A DNA stretch of 64,000 nucleotides, taken from Massilia sp. Root418 (GTDB taxonomy: Bacteria > Pseudomonadota > Gammaproteobacteria > Burkholderiales > Burkholderiaceae_D). Location of the stretch: the NCBI RefSeq assembly GCF_001425265.1, contig NZ_LMEC01000023.1, positions 124,001-188,000 on the forward strand, given 5' to 3'. Shown in pieces: positions 15,506 to 24,134 of this stretch (its first letter is position 1; each line of letters starts with the position of its first letter). The translations under genes were made by a program, and so were the position numbers. The notes beneath the pieces were generated by a model. The model ran no database searches, was not told where the DNA came from, and saw only the letters and a program-made list of their open reading frames with translations.

Positions 15506-16423
15506 TCAGCCCCGCTGCCCCAGCCGCGCGGTCATGAAGTCGACGAAGGCGCGCACCCGCAGCGACAAGTGGCGCGCGTGCGGATACAGCAGGATGAAGG
15601 GCCGCGAGGTGCCGCCGAACTGCGGCAGCAGCTCCACCAGCGAGCCCTCCGCCAGGTCGCGCTCCACGATGTAGCGGTAGGTCTGCACCAGCCCCGCGCC
15701 CGCGCGCGCCAGGGTCACAATGCCCAGCACATCTTCGGCGCAGGTGTAGCCGCCGCTGGTCATCAGGTCGACCTGTTTGCCCTCTACCTTGAACTGCCAC
15801 GGAATCTTGCGCCCGCTGCTGGGCAGGTCGAACTGGATGCATTCGTGCTGATGCAGATCCTCCAGCGACTTGGGCGTGCCGGCCCGCTTCAGGTAGGCCG
15901 GCGCCGCCACCAGCACCAGTTCCGCATCCTCCAGCTTGCGCGCGATCAGCGATGAATCGGCCGGGTCGCGCCCGCGCACCACCATGTCGTAGCTTTCCTC
16001 CGCGAAGTCGATATTGCGGTTGCTGATGTGGACCTGCACCGTCACCTCTGGATACAGCGCGCGGAACTCCGGCAGCATGGGCAGCAGCCGGTAGTGGCCG
16101 TAAGGCGTGGGCACGCTGATGCGCAGCGGCCCGGCCGGCGCCTTCTGCGCGCCCGTCACTTCGCGCTCGGCTTCCAGCAGCCGGTCCAGCGCCTCGCGGC
16201 ACTGCTCGTAGTAGCGCTGGCCGCCGTCCGTGAGCCGGATCTGGCGCGTGGTGCGCACGAACAGCCTTACCCCCAGCCGCTCCTCCAGCCGCGCGATCGA
16301 GCGGCTCACCGCCGCCGGCGTCACGCCGCTCAGGTTGGCCGCCGCCGTAAAACTGCCCAGTTCCGCCGCCTGGCAGAAGAGCTCGATCGTGCCGAGCTGC
16401 ATTTCGTCGAAGTTACGCTGCAT
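15506..16423 (-). CDS. LysR-family transcriptional regulator
   Basis: A 305-residue regulator. The N-terminal winged helix reads MQLGTIELFCQAAELGSFTA, then ANLSGVTPAAVSRSIARLEE and RLGVRLFVRTTRQIRLTDGG. The C-terminal effector-binding domain (residues ~95-295) is of the LysR substrate type close to the CrgA/aromatic-response subgroup. It is divergent from the SDR operon with a 126-bp gap containing an interrupted palindrome, so it probably controls that operon and itself. The inducer is unknown. Confidence 0.9.
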   Translation of the reverse strand: MQRNFDEMQLGTIELFCQAAELGSFTAAANLSGVTPAAVSRSIARLEERLGVRLFVRTTRQIRLTDGGQRYYEQCREALDRLLEAEREVTGAQKAPAGPLRISVPTPYGHYRLLPMLPEFRALYPEVTVQVHISNRNIDFAEESYDMVVRGRDPADSSLIARKLEDAELVLVAAPAYLKRAGTPKSLEDLHQHECIQFDLPSSGRKIPWQFKVEGKQVDLMTSGGYTCAEDVLGIVTLARAGAGLVQTYRYIVERDLAEGSLVELLPQFGGTSRPFILLYPHARHLSLRVRAFVDFMTARLGQRG

Positions 16424-16448
16424 AGATTACACCGTGTATTAAGTCATG

Positions 16449-16481
16449 TTCCATATTAGCCATTTATCGCCATCTATGGAA
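16449..16481. promoter_or_regulatory. Candidate LysR operator between divergent genes
   Basis: TTCCATA and TATGGAA form an inverted repeat separated by 19 bases in the AT-rich gap between the lysR gene and the SDR operon. Divergent placement and dyad symmetry are typical of LysR sites. The exact half-sites are inferred. Confidence 0.4.
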
Positions 16482-16549
16482 TAAGTAAAGTGTGTCCATG
16501 CCGCAGACAAACCCAGCGGTAACCCTCTCAAACTGAACTGGAGCACACC

Positions 16550-17311
16550 ATGAGCACCACTACCAACAGCAGCAACGCCGCCAAAACCGTCATCGTCACC
16601 GGCGCATCGAGCGGCATCGGTTTTGCCATCGCCAAGGCCTACCTGGAGCGCGGCTACAACGTGGTCGGCAACGCCCGCAGCGCCGACGGCCTGCAGACCG
16701 CCGCCGCCCAGCTGGGCAACCCGGCCAACTTCCTGCAAGTGCCCGGCGACATCGCGCTGGCCGCCACCGCCGCCGCCCTGTTCGCCAAGGCCATTGCCGC
16801 CTTCGGCAAAGTGGACATCCTGATCAACAACGCCGGCATCTTCCTGCCGAAAGCGGTGGGCGAGTACACCGAAGAAGAAGTCAACACCATCGTCGGCACC
16901 AACCTGATGGGCTTCTTTTACCCGTCGCAGCAGGCTGCGCGCCACATGAGCGCCAATAAGGCCGGCCACATCGTCACCATCACCGCGTCCATCGCCGAGC
17001 AGCCCAACGCCAAGGTCAACGCGCTGCTGCCGATCCTGATCAAGGGCGGCCTGAACCACGCCACGCGCGGCCTGGCGATCGAACTGGCCGGCGCCAATGT
17101 GCAGGTCAACGCGGTGGCGCCCGGCATCATCCGCACCCCGATGCACGGCACCGACGAAGGCACGCAGAACTTCCTGAAAGGCCTGTCGCCCAGTAACCGC
17201 ATCGGCGAGACCGACGACATCGTCAACGCCGTGCTCTATCTGACCGGCTCGTCCTTCGTCAGCGGCACCGTGGCCGTGGTCGACGGCGGCGCAGCGGCCG
17301 GTACCTGGTAA
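16550..17311 (+). CDS. Short-chain dehydrogenase/reductase (SDR)
   Basis: A 253-residue classical SDR. The cofactor motif TGASSGIG is at the N-terminus and NNAG follows at about residue 88. The usual catalytic Tyr-X3-Lys is not obvious: the region after ITASIAEQPNAKVNALLPILIK lacks a clear YxxxK, with the lysine seen only in LIKGG. C-terminal GRIGE-like RIGETDDIVNAVLYLTGSSF and DGG are present. It may therefore be a non-canonical SDR. First gene of an operon with a tautomerase and a DsbA-like protein, facing the LysR regulator. Confidence 0.85.
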   Translation: MSTTTNSSNAAKTVIVTGASSGIGFAIAKAYLERGYNVVGNARSADGLQTAAAQLGNPANFLQVPGDIALAATAAALFAKAIAAFGKVDILINNAGIFLPKAVGEYTEEEVNTIVGTNLMGFFYPSQQAARHMSANKAGHIVTITASIAEQPNAKVNALLPILIKGGLNHATRGLAIELAGANVQVNAVAPGIIRTPMHGTDEGTQNFLKGLSPSNRIGETDDIVNAVLYLTGSSFVSGTVAVVDGGAAAGTW

Positions 17312-17344
17312 GCCAACCTCAACCCTACCTCAAGGAGAATCACC

Positions 17345-17584
17345 ATGCCGTACGTAAATATCCGCGTGACCAAGGAAGGCGTCACCCCTGATCAGAAGCT
17401 GCAGCTGATCGAAGGCGCAACCGACCTGCTGCAGCGCGTGCTGAACAAGAATCCGGCCACCACCTTCGTCATCATCGACGAAGTGGAGATGGACAGCTGG
17501 GGCGTGAACCGCGAGAACGTGGTCACCATGCGCGCGCGCGAAGCGGCGGCGCGCGCGGCGGCCAAGCTGGGGGACAAGTCATGA
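17345..17584 (+). CDS. 4-oxalocrotonate tautomerase family enzyme
   Basis: A 79-residue protein beginning MPYVNIRVTKEG. After Met removal, Pro1 is the catalytic base of tautomerase-superfamily enzymes. The sequence TFVIIDEVEMDSWGV matches the second beta-alpha-beta half. These enzymes isomerise enol/keto forms of aromatic breakdown products. The gene is preceded by AAGGAG, and its stop overlaps the next start by four bases. Confidence 0.88.
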   Translation: MPYVNIRVTKEGVTPDQKLQLIEGATDLLQRVLNKNPATTFVIIDEVEMDSWGVNRENVVTMRAREAAARAAAKLGDKS

Positions 17585-18231
17585 AACTGGTCTTCGCCGG
17601 CGACCCGATGTGTTCGTGGTGCTACGGCTTCGGCAAGGAGCTGGCGCAGCTGACGCAGCGCCACCCCGAACTGGAGCTGCAGATCCTGGTGGGCGGCGTG
17701 CGCGCCGGCGCCACCGACCTGCTGGACGCCACGGGCAAGCAGTTCCGCCTGGGCCACTGGGCCCGGGTTGAAGAGGCCAGCGGCCTGCCGTTCAACCGCG
17801 CCGCTTTCCTGGCGCGCGAGAACTTCGTCTACGACACCGAGCCGGTTTGCCGCGCGGTGGTGGCGGCGCGCCGCGTGGCGCCGCAGGCGGACCAGCTGGC
17901 CGTGTTCCGCGCCCTGCAGCACGCCTTCTACGTCGATGGCCTGGATACCACCGACGGCAAGGTGCTGGCGGAGGTGGCAGCGGCGGCGCTGGCGAAGGAT
18001 GGCCACGCGGTGACGGCGGCTGCGCTGCATGCGGAATGGGACAGCGCGTCGGCCATCGCCGTCACGGCGGCCGAGTTCTCGCATGTGCGTTCGCTGGGCA
18101 TCCGCAGCTTCCCCGCGCTGCTGCTGGAGACTGCGGACGGGCTGTATGAAATCAGCCCGGGCTATGCCCATGCGGACAAGCTGGAGCAGCAACTGCAGGC
18201 GACCTTGCAGCATCTCGCCAAGGCAGCGTAG
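17581..18231 (+). CDS. Cytoplasmic DsbA-family oxidoreductase (FrnE-like)
   Basis: A 216-residue thioredoxin-fold protein with no signal peptide. The redox motif CSWC is at residues 11-14 (FAGDPMCSWCYGFGKE), a helical insertion lies in the middle and the cis-proline loop is SFPALL near residue 180. It resembles FrnE/2-hydroxychromene-2-carboxylate isomerase relatives. It starts in an ATGA overlap with the tautomerase gene, so the two are coupled. A clear terminator follows. Confidence 0.85.
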   Translation: MKLVFAGDPMCSWCYGFGKELAQLTQRHPELELQILVGGVRAGATDLLDATGKQFRLGHWARVEEASGLPFNRAAFLARENFVYDTEPVCRAVVAARRVAPQADQLAVFRALQHAFYVDGLDTTDGKVLAEVAAAALAKDGHAVTAAALHAEWDSASAIAVTAAEFSHVRSLGIRSFPALLLETADGLYEISPGYAHADKLEQQLQATLQHLAKAA

Positions 18232-18254
18232 CACCGCAGTAGCAACGTGGTAAC

Positions 18255-18281
18255 GGAGGCGCCAGCCGGCGCCTCCCTTTT
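18255..18281 (+). terminator. Terminator of the SDR-tautomerase-DsbA operon
   Basis: GGAGGCGCC and GGCGCCTCC form a perfect 9-bp stem with an AGCC loop, followed by CTTTTG. It separates the operon from the NTF2-like gene. Confidence 0.75.
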
Positions 18282-18296
18282 GAACAGGAGTGTGAG

Positions 18297-18686
18297 ATGA
18301 ACGAGTTATCTGACCAGCCCGCCGCCGAAGCCATTGCCGCCGTTGCCGCCGTTGCCGATGCGTACCTGCGCGGCGTCTATGAAGGCGACACCACGGCGCT
18401 GGCCGCGCTGTTCGCGCCCGACGCGCAAGTGTATGGCAACATTAACGGCCAGCCTTATTTCAAGACTATCGCCGCCTATCTGCAAGGCGTGGCGGGCCGC
18501 GCCAGCCCTCAATCGCTGGGCGAGCCTTTCCGCATGCGCGTGCTGTCGGCCGATGTCATGGGCAATATCGGCAATGTGCGCCTGCATTCGCCCATGCTGG
18601 GGTTTAACTATCACCTCTACCTGACCTTGCGCCGCGGCGAGAGCGGCTGGCGCATCGTTAACAAGACCTTTGCCCATGTGCCGTAG
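18297..18686 (+). CDS. NTF2-like / SnoaL-fold protein
   Basis: A 129-residue protein with a cone-shaped NTF2-like fold pattern. It has an N-terminal helix (AVADAYLRGVYEGDTTALAA), LFAPDAQVYGNINGQPY, and C-terminal strands YHLYLTLRRGESGWRIVNKTF. Members include ketosteroid-isomerase-like and putative lumazine-binding proteins; no catalytic residue can be assigned. An ACAGGAG ribosome site precedes the ATG. It lies after the operon terminator, and a REP-like palindrome follows. Confidence 0.75.
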   Translation: MNELSDQPAAEAIAAVAAVADAYLRGVYEGDTTALAALFAPDAQVYGNINGQPYFKTIAAYLQGVAGRASPQSLGEPFRMRVLSADVMGNIGNVRLHSPMLGFNYHLYLTLRRGESGWRIVNKTFAHVP

Positions 18687-18701
18687 ATGCGGGCGCCGCA
18701 C

Positions 18702-18734
18702 GGCGGGTTACGGCTTCGCCTAACCCGCCCTACG
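18702..18734. repeat. REP-like palindrome, copy 5, overlapping the pfp 3' end
   Basis: GGCGGGTTACGGC-TTC-GCCTAACCCGCCCTACG. Read on the minus strand, its right arm supplies the last codons and TAG of the phosphofructokinase gene, so the repeat is partly coding. Confidence 0.9.
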
Positions 18735-19940
18735 CAGGATTTTCGCCACCGGCGCGGGGCGCAGGCGGAAGGCGTCGGGCATGCCGGAGCCGAGCAGGGG
18801 GCGCAGGTAGAGGCGGAAGGCGTCCGTCACGTCGGTGCCGCTGGCGCTGATGAATTCGTCCTCCATGGTGCGCGTCTTGCCGGCCACCGCGTCCAGCGGC
18901 AGCAGTTCGTAGTCGGCCGAGTAGTAGCCGGTGCGCTTGATGGCCACCGAGCCGCAGCGCTCGCCCCACATGGCGAACTGCACCGCCTTTTCGCCTACCT
19001 CGCGCGCCTCGCGCTGGTCTACGTCGGACACGCAGCCGATGAAGGAGCGCTGCAGGTAGCCGAAGGTGTCGCCGCGCACGCGCTTGATGCCCAGCTTGGC
19101 CTTGATCTCGTCGCACAGCAGGTCCGCCAGCGCGCCGGTGCCGGACAGCTGCACGTTGCCGTGCGCGTCGCGCTCTACCTCCTTGGCCAGCAGGCTGGCG
19201 ATGGCCTCGCCGGACGCGTCATGGATGCCTTCGGACACCGCGATCACGCAGCGCCCGTGTTTCTCGTAGGTGGCTTTCACGTCCGCCAGGAACTGCTCCA
19301 GCGAGAACAGGCGCTCGGGCAGGTAGATCAGGTGCGGGCCGTCGTCGGGGAATTTCTTGCCCAGCGCGGCGGCGGCGGTCAGGAAGCCCGCGTGCCGCCC
19401 CATCACCACGCCCACGTAGACGCCGGGCAGGGAAGCGTTGTCCAGGTTGGCGCCGGCGAAGGCTTGCGCCACAAAGCGCGCCGCGGAGGGGAAGCCGGGC
19501 GTATGGTCGCTGCCCACCAGGTCGTTGTCGATGGTCTTGGGAATGTGGATGCAGCGCAGCGGATAGCCGGCCGCACTGGCGCGCTCGCTGACGATGCGCA
19601 CGGTGTCGGACGAGTCGTTGCCGCCGATGTAGAAGAAGTGCTCGATCTCGTGCGCGCGCAGCACCTCGAAGATCTGCTCGCAGTAGGCCGCGTCCGGCTT
19701 GTCGCGCGTGGAGCCGAGGGCGGAGGAGGGCGTGGCGGCCACCAGTTCCAGGTTGTGGCTGGTCTCCTGGGTCAGGTCGACGAAGTCCTCGTTAATGATG
19801 CCGCGCACGCCATGCAGTGCGCCGTACACTTTCGTCACGTGGCGGAAGCGCCGCGCCTCCAGCACCACGCCCACCAGCGACTGGTTGATGACGGCGGTGG
19901 GTCCGCCTCCCTGTGCGACCAGAATTTTTCCCGACGGCAT
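18720..19940 (-). CDS. pfp: PPi-dependent 6-phosphofructokinase
   Basis: Phosphorylates fructose-6-phosphate at the glycolytic control step using pyrophosphate, reversibly. The 406-residue length and two residue choices mark the PPi type: GGNDSS, where ATP enzymes have GGDGS, and PKTIDND with lysine replacing the glycine of ATP enzymes. The ATG at 19,940 (MPSGKILVAQGG) is chosen because GAGGAG lies six bases before it; an ATG two codons upstream abuts the ribosome site. The final residues RRAG and the stop are encoded by a REP-like repeat. It follows the S9 peptidase series by 52 bases and may be read through from it. Confidence 0.92.
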   Translation of the reverse strand: MPSGKILVAQGGGPTAVINQSLVGVVLEARRFRHVTKVYGALHGVRGIINEDFVDLTQETSHNLELVAATPSSALGSTRDKPDAAYCEQIFEVLRAHEIEHFFYIGGNDSSDTVRIVSERASAAGYPLRCIHIPKTIDNDLVGSDHTPGFPSAARFVAQAFAGANLDNASLPGVYVGVVMGRHAGFLTAAAALGKKFPDDGPHLIYLPERLFSLEQFLADVKATYEKHGRCVIAVSEGIHDASGEAIASLLAKEVERDAHGNVQLSGTGALADLLCDEIKAKLGIKRVRGDTFGYLQRSFIGCVSDVDQREAREVGEKAVQFAMWGERCGSVAIKRTGYYSADYELLPLDAVAGKTRTMEDEFISASGTDVTDAFRLYLRPLLGSGMPDAFRLRPAPVAKILRRAG

Positions 19941-19992
19941 GCGCATCTCCTCGTGAATGGACTGCCGCCAGCTTACTCCGTTTACGCCATCC

Positions 19993-21996
19993 TTACTCGG
20001 CTTTGGCGGCCCCGCCGATATGCCGGGCCAGGAATTTTTCCACCCGGCTCCAGAAGTCTATTTTGGTTTTCGGAACAAACCAGCCGTGGCCTTCGCTGAC
20101 GTACTCCACCAGTTCGGCTTGCGGATTGTGTTCTTTCACCGCCGCGTAGAGGCGGCGCCCATGCGTCAGCGGCACGCGCATGTCGCTGGTGCCGTAGGCC
20201 ATCAGCAAGGGCTGCCGGATGTGCGCTGCCTGCTGCAAGGGCGAGGTGGCCGCCAGCTGCGCCGCGTCCTGCTTCAGGTCGCCCACCAGCACCGGCATGC
20301 CGCGCTTGCGCCAGTCGGCAGGCAGGTCGGACGGGTAGAACAGCTTTTCCTCATACATCAAGCTGATGTCGGTGACGCCGGCCCAGTTGATGCCGCACTT
20401 AAACAGTTGCGCGTCCTTCAGCAGCCCCATCAGCGCAGCATAACCGCCGTAGCTGGCGCCGGCGATGCAGATGCGCCTGGGATCGGCGATGCCTTGCGCT
20501 ATGGCCCAGCGCGCTGCATCGGCCACGTCGTCCTGCATGGCCAGGCCCCATTGCTTGATGCCGGCGCGGAAATGCTTGTCGCCGTAACCGGTGCTGCCGC
20601 GGAATTCCGGGGCCAGCACCGCATAGCCGCGCGAAGCCAGGAATTGCACCTCCGCATCCCAATTCAGTTCGCCGCCACGCACCCAGGGGCCGCCATGTGC
20701 GAGCATCACCATGGGCAGATTCTTTTTCTGTCCCTTGGGCAGCGTCAGCCAGGCCGGCAGCGGCAGCCCGTCGCGTGCCTTGAGCCAGACCAGGTCCAGT
20801 TGCGCCATGTCGGAAGGGTGTATGGCCGGCCTGGTGGTGCCTATTGTGCGCAAGGCCTTGGTGTCGCGGTTGTAGACCATGTAGATCAAGGGCTGCTGGT
20901 CCGAGTAGCTGCGCACGAGCAGCCATGGCGATTGCGGCCACAGGGGCGGCGTCACCAGGTTGATCAGGCCGGGCAGCAGCGTATCAATGTGTTTCTGCAT
21001 GGCCTTCATGTCCTCGTCCAGCCAGGCCATGGTACGCCCGTCGGACAGGACCTCGTAGCCGAGCAGCTTGCCGCCGCTGTATACCGGATTGCCGCTGAAG
21101 TCGAAGGCGGGTAGCGCAACCAGCGCGTCGCGTTCGATTTCACCGGTGGCCAGGTCCAGCTGGCGCAAAGCCAGCTTGTCGCCGCCGGCGCGCGCACGCA
21201 CCAGCAGTTTGCCGTTCGGGCTGAAGGCCACCGGCTCAAAGCTGTTGGGCGGTTGGGTATAGGCGTCGAAGCTGGCGAGCACGCGCCAGCTGCTGCTGCC
21301 CGGTGGCAAATAGTGGATGGTAGTCTGGCCGTCTTTGAGCGAGCTGGCCAGGCGCGGCATGCCTTGCGTGTCCAGCAGCCACCGCTGCACTGGCGCGGGG
21401 CGCGGCACCGCTTCTGCCTGGCCGCTCAGGGTATCGATACGCAGCAGGTCGAAATCATCCAGCAGGTCGGTGTCGGCGTCCCAATTGGCGCGCAAGGCAT
21501 AGACAGCGTTGCCGTCCCGCCCGTGCTGCTGGTTTAGCAGGTAGGTGTTGTAGGGCAGGGTACGGGACGAGATGCTACGCTTGACCGGACTGGACCTGTA
21601 GGTTTCGCGGTGCACTAGCTGGCGCTCGCCGCCGCCATCGCGGTTGACGGCGTAGAGCCCGGGCCCATAGCTGAGGTCGCCTTGGGCGGTCTTGTGATCG
21701 TCCAGGTCGTACACCAGGCGCTGGTCGTTAAGCCAAATGAACTGGTTCACGTCGGCGTCGCCATACTGCGCCACCGCTTGCAATTTGCCAGTGTCCAGGT
21801 CCATCACGGTCAGGCCGTCATGCCGGCCATCGCCGCCGGTGCGCAGCGCCAAGTAGCGGCCGCTGGGCGAGAGCTTGGCGCCGCTGAACGGTGGCGCCTC
21901 GAAGAAGTGCGCAACCGGCACCGCAGCGGCGGCGCCGGCCGCGATCATGAAGGCCGTTGCGCCCGCCAGCCAGCCACGCATCCGTTTCGAGGCCAT
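19993..21996 (-). CDS. S9 family peptidase, paralogue F (last of six)
   Basis: A 667-residue secreted serine peptidase of the prolyl oligopeptidase family. It has an N-terminal signal-like segment (MRGWLAGATAFMIAAGAAAA), a beta-propeller region (~35-390) and an alpha/beta-hydrolase domain. The catalytic triad is Ser515 in GASYGGY, Asp605 in GTSDMRV and His637 in EGHGWF. Oxyanion and substrate strand LAHGGPWVRG is present. It probably trims peptides in the periplasm or outside the cell. Most similar by eye to paralogue B (PGLINLVTPPLWPQSPWLLVR against its equivalent). Confidence 0.9.
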   Translation of the reverse strand: MASKRMRGWLAGATAFMIAAGAAAAVPVAHFFEAPPFSGAKLSPSGRYLALRTGGDGRHDGLTVMDLDTGKLQAVAQYGDADVNQFIWLNDQRLVYDLDDHKTAQGDLSYGPGLYAVNRDGGGERQLVHRETYRSSPVKRSISSRTLPYNTYLLNQQHGRDGNAVYALRANWDADTDLLDDFDLLRIDTLSGQAEAVPRPAPVQRWLLDTQGMPRLASSLKDGQTTIHYLPPGSSSWRVLASFDAYTQPPNSFEPVAFSPNGKLLVRARAGGDKLALRQLDLATGEIERDALVALPAFDFSGNPVYSGGKLLGYEVLSDGRTMAWLDEDMKAMQKHIDTLLPGLINLVTPPLWPQSPWLLVRSYSDQQPLIYMVYNRDTKALRTIGTTRPAIHPSDMAQLDLVWLKARDGLPLPAWLTLPKGQKKNLPMVMLAHGGPWVRGGELNWDAEVQFLASRGYAVLAPEFRGSTGYGDKHFRAGIKQWGLAMQDDVADAARWAIAQGIADPRRICIAGASYGGYAALMGLLKDAQLFKCGINWAGVTDISLMYEEKLFYPSDLPADWRKRGMPVLVGDLKQDAAQLAATSPLQQAAHIRQPLLMAYGTSDMRVPLTHGRRLYAAVKEHNPQAELVEYVSEGHGWFVPKTKIDFWSRVEKFLARHIGGAAKAE

Positions 21997-22071
21997 GGTT
22001 CACCCTTCCGACGTTATAGATGAGCCAGCGTACTGCACGGCTGTCGCGCGCGGCGCGCGATTCGTGCCCGT

Positions 22072-24090
22072 TCAGCGTGCGGCCGCAGGGCCAATATACC
22101 GCTCCAGGAATGCCTCCACCCGGGTCCAGAAGTCGAACTGGGTCTGGGGCAGCGACCAGCCGTGGCCCTCGTCGTCGTAGATGACCAGTTCAGCGCCGGG
22201 ATTGCCGGCCTTGACTGCGTTGAAGAAGGCCTTGGCCTGGGCGATGGGCACGCGCCGGTCCGCGCTGCCGTGCGCCAGCAGTACGGGACGCGTGATGCGG
22301 GCTGCCTGCCGCAGCGGCGAGGTGGCGTTGAACCGGGCCGCGTCCTTGACCGGATCGCCCACCATCACCGGCATGCCGAACTGGCGGTAGCTGTCGCCCA
22401 TGTCGGAGATGAAGCGGTTGTCCTGGCCGGCCAGCATGGCCAGGTCGGTCACGCCGGCCCAGCTCACGCCGCAGCGGTACAGTTGCGGATCATTGACCAG
22501 GCCCATCAGCGTGGCATAGCCGCCATAGCTGGCGCCGGCGATGCAGATGCGCTTGGGGTCGGCATATCCTTGCGCTACCGCCCAGCGGGTGGCGTCCGCC
22601 ACGTCGTCCTGCATGGCCAGGCCCCATTGCTTCCAGCCCGCCTGGAAGTGGCGTGCGCCGAAACCGGTGCTGCCGCGGAACTCAGGCTGCAGCACGGCGT
22701 AGCCGCGCGAGGCCAGGAATTGGGCCTGCGCGTCCCAGCCCCATTCCTCGCCCCGCACGAACGGCCCGCCATGCACCAGCACCACCATGGGCAGCTGCGG
22801 CTTGGCCTGCTTCTCGCTGCCCTTGGGCAGGGTCAGCCAGGTGGGGATGGCCATGCCGTCGCGCGCCTTCACGCGGTGCAGGTCCTGTTGTGCCATCTGC
22901 CCCGGATCGATGGCGGGATGCTCGCCGCCGAGCTTGTTGAGTACCTTGGTTTCGGTGTTGTACACCATGTAGATAACTGGCTGTTTGTCGGAAAACGCAC
23001 TCACCAGCACCCATGGCGACTGCGGATACCGGGGCGGACGCAGCAGGTTGGCGGTATCCGGCAGCAGCGCGTCCACCGCCTGCTGCACCTTGGCCATGGC
23101 GGGGTCCAGCCACGTCATGCCGCGCGCGTCGCTCAGCAGCTCCACGCCCAGCATGCGGCCGTTGCTATACACCAGGCTGCCGGAAAAGTCGTAGTCGGCC
23201 AACTCGATCAGCGCTTCCTTGTCCAGCTCGGTCTTGGCCAGGTCGTAGGTGCGCAGGCTGCGCTTGTCGGCGCCGGCCTGCGCGGTGACGTACAGCTTGC
23301 CGTTGGCGCCAAAGCCGAGCGGGTGAAAGGCGCCGGTGGTGAGGCCGTAGGTGGCAAAGCCAGCCAGCTGGCGCCAGCTGTTTTGCGCCGGATCCAGGTA
23401 GTGCAGCACGCTCTGGCCTGCTGCTTCCGTCACGGCCAGGCGCGGCACGCCGTCCTGGTCCAGCAGCCAGTCCTGCACATCGCCGGGGCGCGCCAGCGTT
23501 TCCACCGCACCGGTGACGGTGTTCAGGCGCAGCAGGTCGAAGCTCTTCACCTCGTTGCGCACCTCGTTGAAGTTGGCGCGCCGCACGTACACGGAATCGG
23601 AGTTCTGCGCTCCCTCCTGCGGCAGCAGGTAGGTGTTATACGGCAGCACGCGGTTGCGGATGTTGGTGCCGGTGGTGTCGCGCGCATACGTGGCGCGCTC
23701 GACCAGCTGGCGCAGGTCGCTGCCGTCACGGTTGGCCGCATACATGCCGGGGGCGTAGTGCACCGCGCCCGGCGCCTGGTTGCGGTCCACGGTGTCGAAC
23801 ACCAGGCGCTGGTTGTTCACCCACTGGAAGTGGCCGATGTCGACGTCGCTGAAGCGTGCCACGCCGTTCACGGCGTTCGATTCCAGGTTGACCACCGCGA
23901 GGCCATCGCGTTCAGTGCCGTTGTTGATGCGGAAGGCGGCGTAGCGCCCGTCCGGCGACAGCTGCACCGCGCTGATGCTGGCCCGGCTGAAAAAGCTCTC
24001 GACGGCGGGTAGCGCGGCGGCGGCCGTGCCGGCCGGCGCCGCCAGCGCCAGCGCGGCCGCCAGCACGGCGCGTTGAAACATACTTTGCAT
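22072..24090 (-). CDS. S9 family peptidase, paralogue E
   Basis: A 672-residue paralogue with signal peptide MQSMFQRAVLAAALALAAPA, propeller domain and hydrolase domain. Ser521 lies in GASYGGYATLMG, Asp in HGSADRRV and His in EGHGWSLPQ, so the triad is complete. The start at 24,090 follows GAAGGGA by seven bases. The frame stays open far upstream over paralogue D, but that extension is an out-of-frame reading of it. The gap to paralogue D is 44 bases. Confidence 0.9.
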   Translation of the reverse strand: MQSMFQRAVLAAALALAAPAGTAAAALPAVESFFSRASISAVQLSPDGRYAAFRINNGTERDGLAVVNLESNAVNGVARFSDVDIGHFQWVNNQRLVFDTVDRNQAPGAVHYAPGMYAANRDGSDLRQLVERATYARDTTGTNIRNRVLPYNTYLLPQEGAQNSDSVYVRRANFNEVRNEVKSFDLLRLNTVTGAVETLARPGDVQDWLLDQDGVPRLAVTEAAGQSVLHYLDPAQNSWRQLAGFATYGLTTGAFHPLGFGANGKLYVTAQAGADKRSLRTYDLAKTELDKEALIELADYDFSGSLVYSNGRMLGVELLSDARGMTWLDPAMAKVQQAVDALLPDTANLLRPPRYPQSPWVLVSAFSDKQPVIYMVYNTETKVLNKLGGEHPAIDPGQMAQQDLHRVKARDGMAIPTWLTLPKGSEKQAKPQLPMVVLVHGGPFVRGEEWGWDAQAQFLASRGYAVLQPEFRGSTGFGARHFQAGWKQWGLAMQDDVADATRWAVAQGYADPKRICIAGASYGGYATLMGLVNDPQLYRCGVSWAGVTDLAMLAGQDNRFISDMGDSYRQFGMPVMVGDPVKDAARFNATSPLRQAARITRPVLLAHGSADRRVPIAQAKAFFNAVKAGNPGAELVIYDDEGHGWSLPQTQFDFWTRVEAFLERYIGPAAAR

Positions 24091-24134
24091 GGGATTTCCC
24101 TTCAGTGGCTGATTCATTGGCGGCGGGTGCCGGC

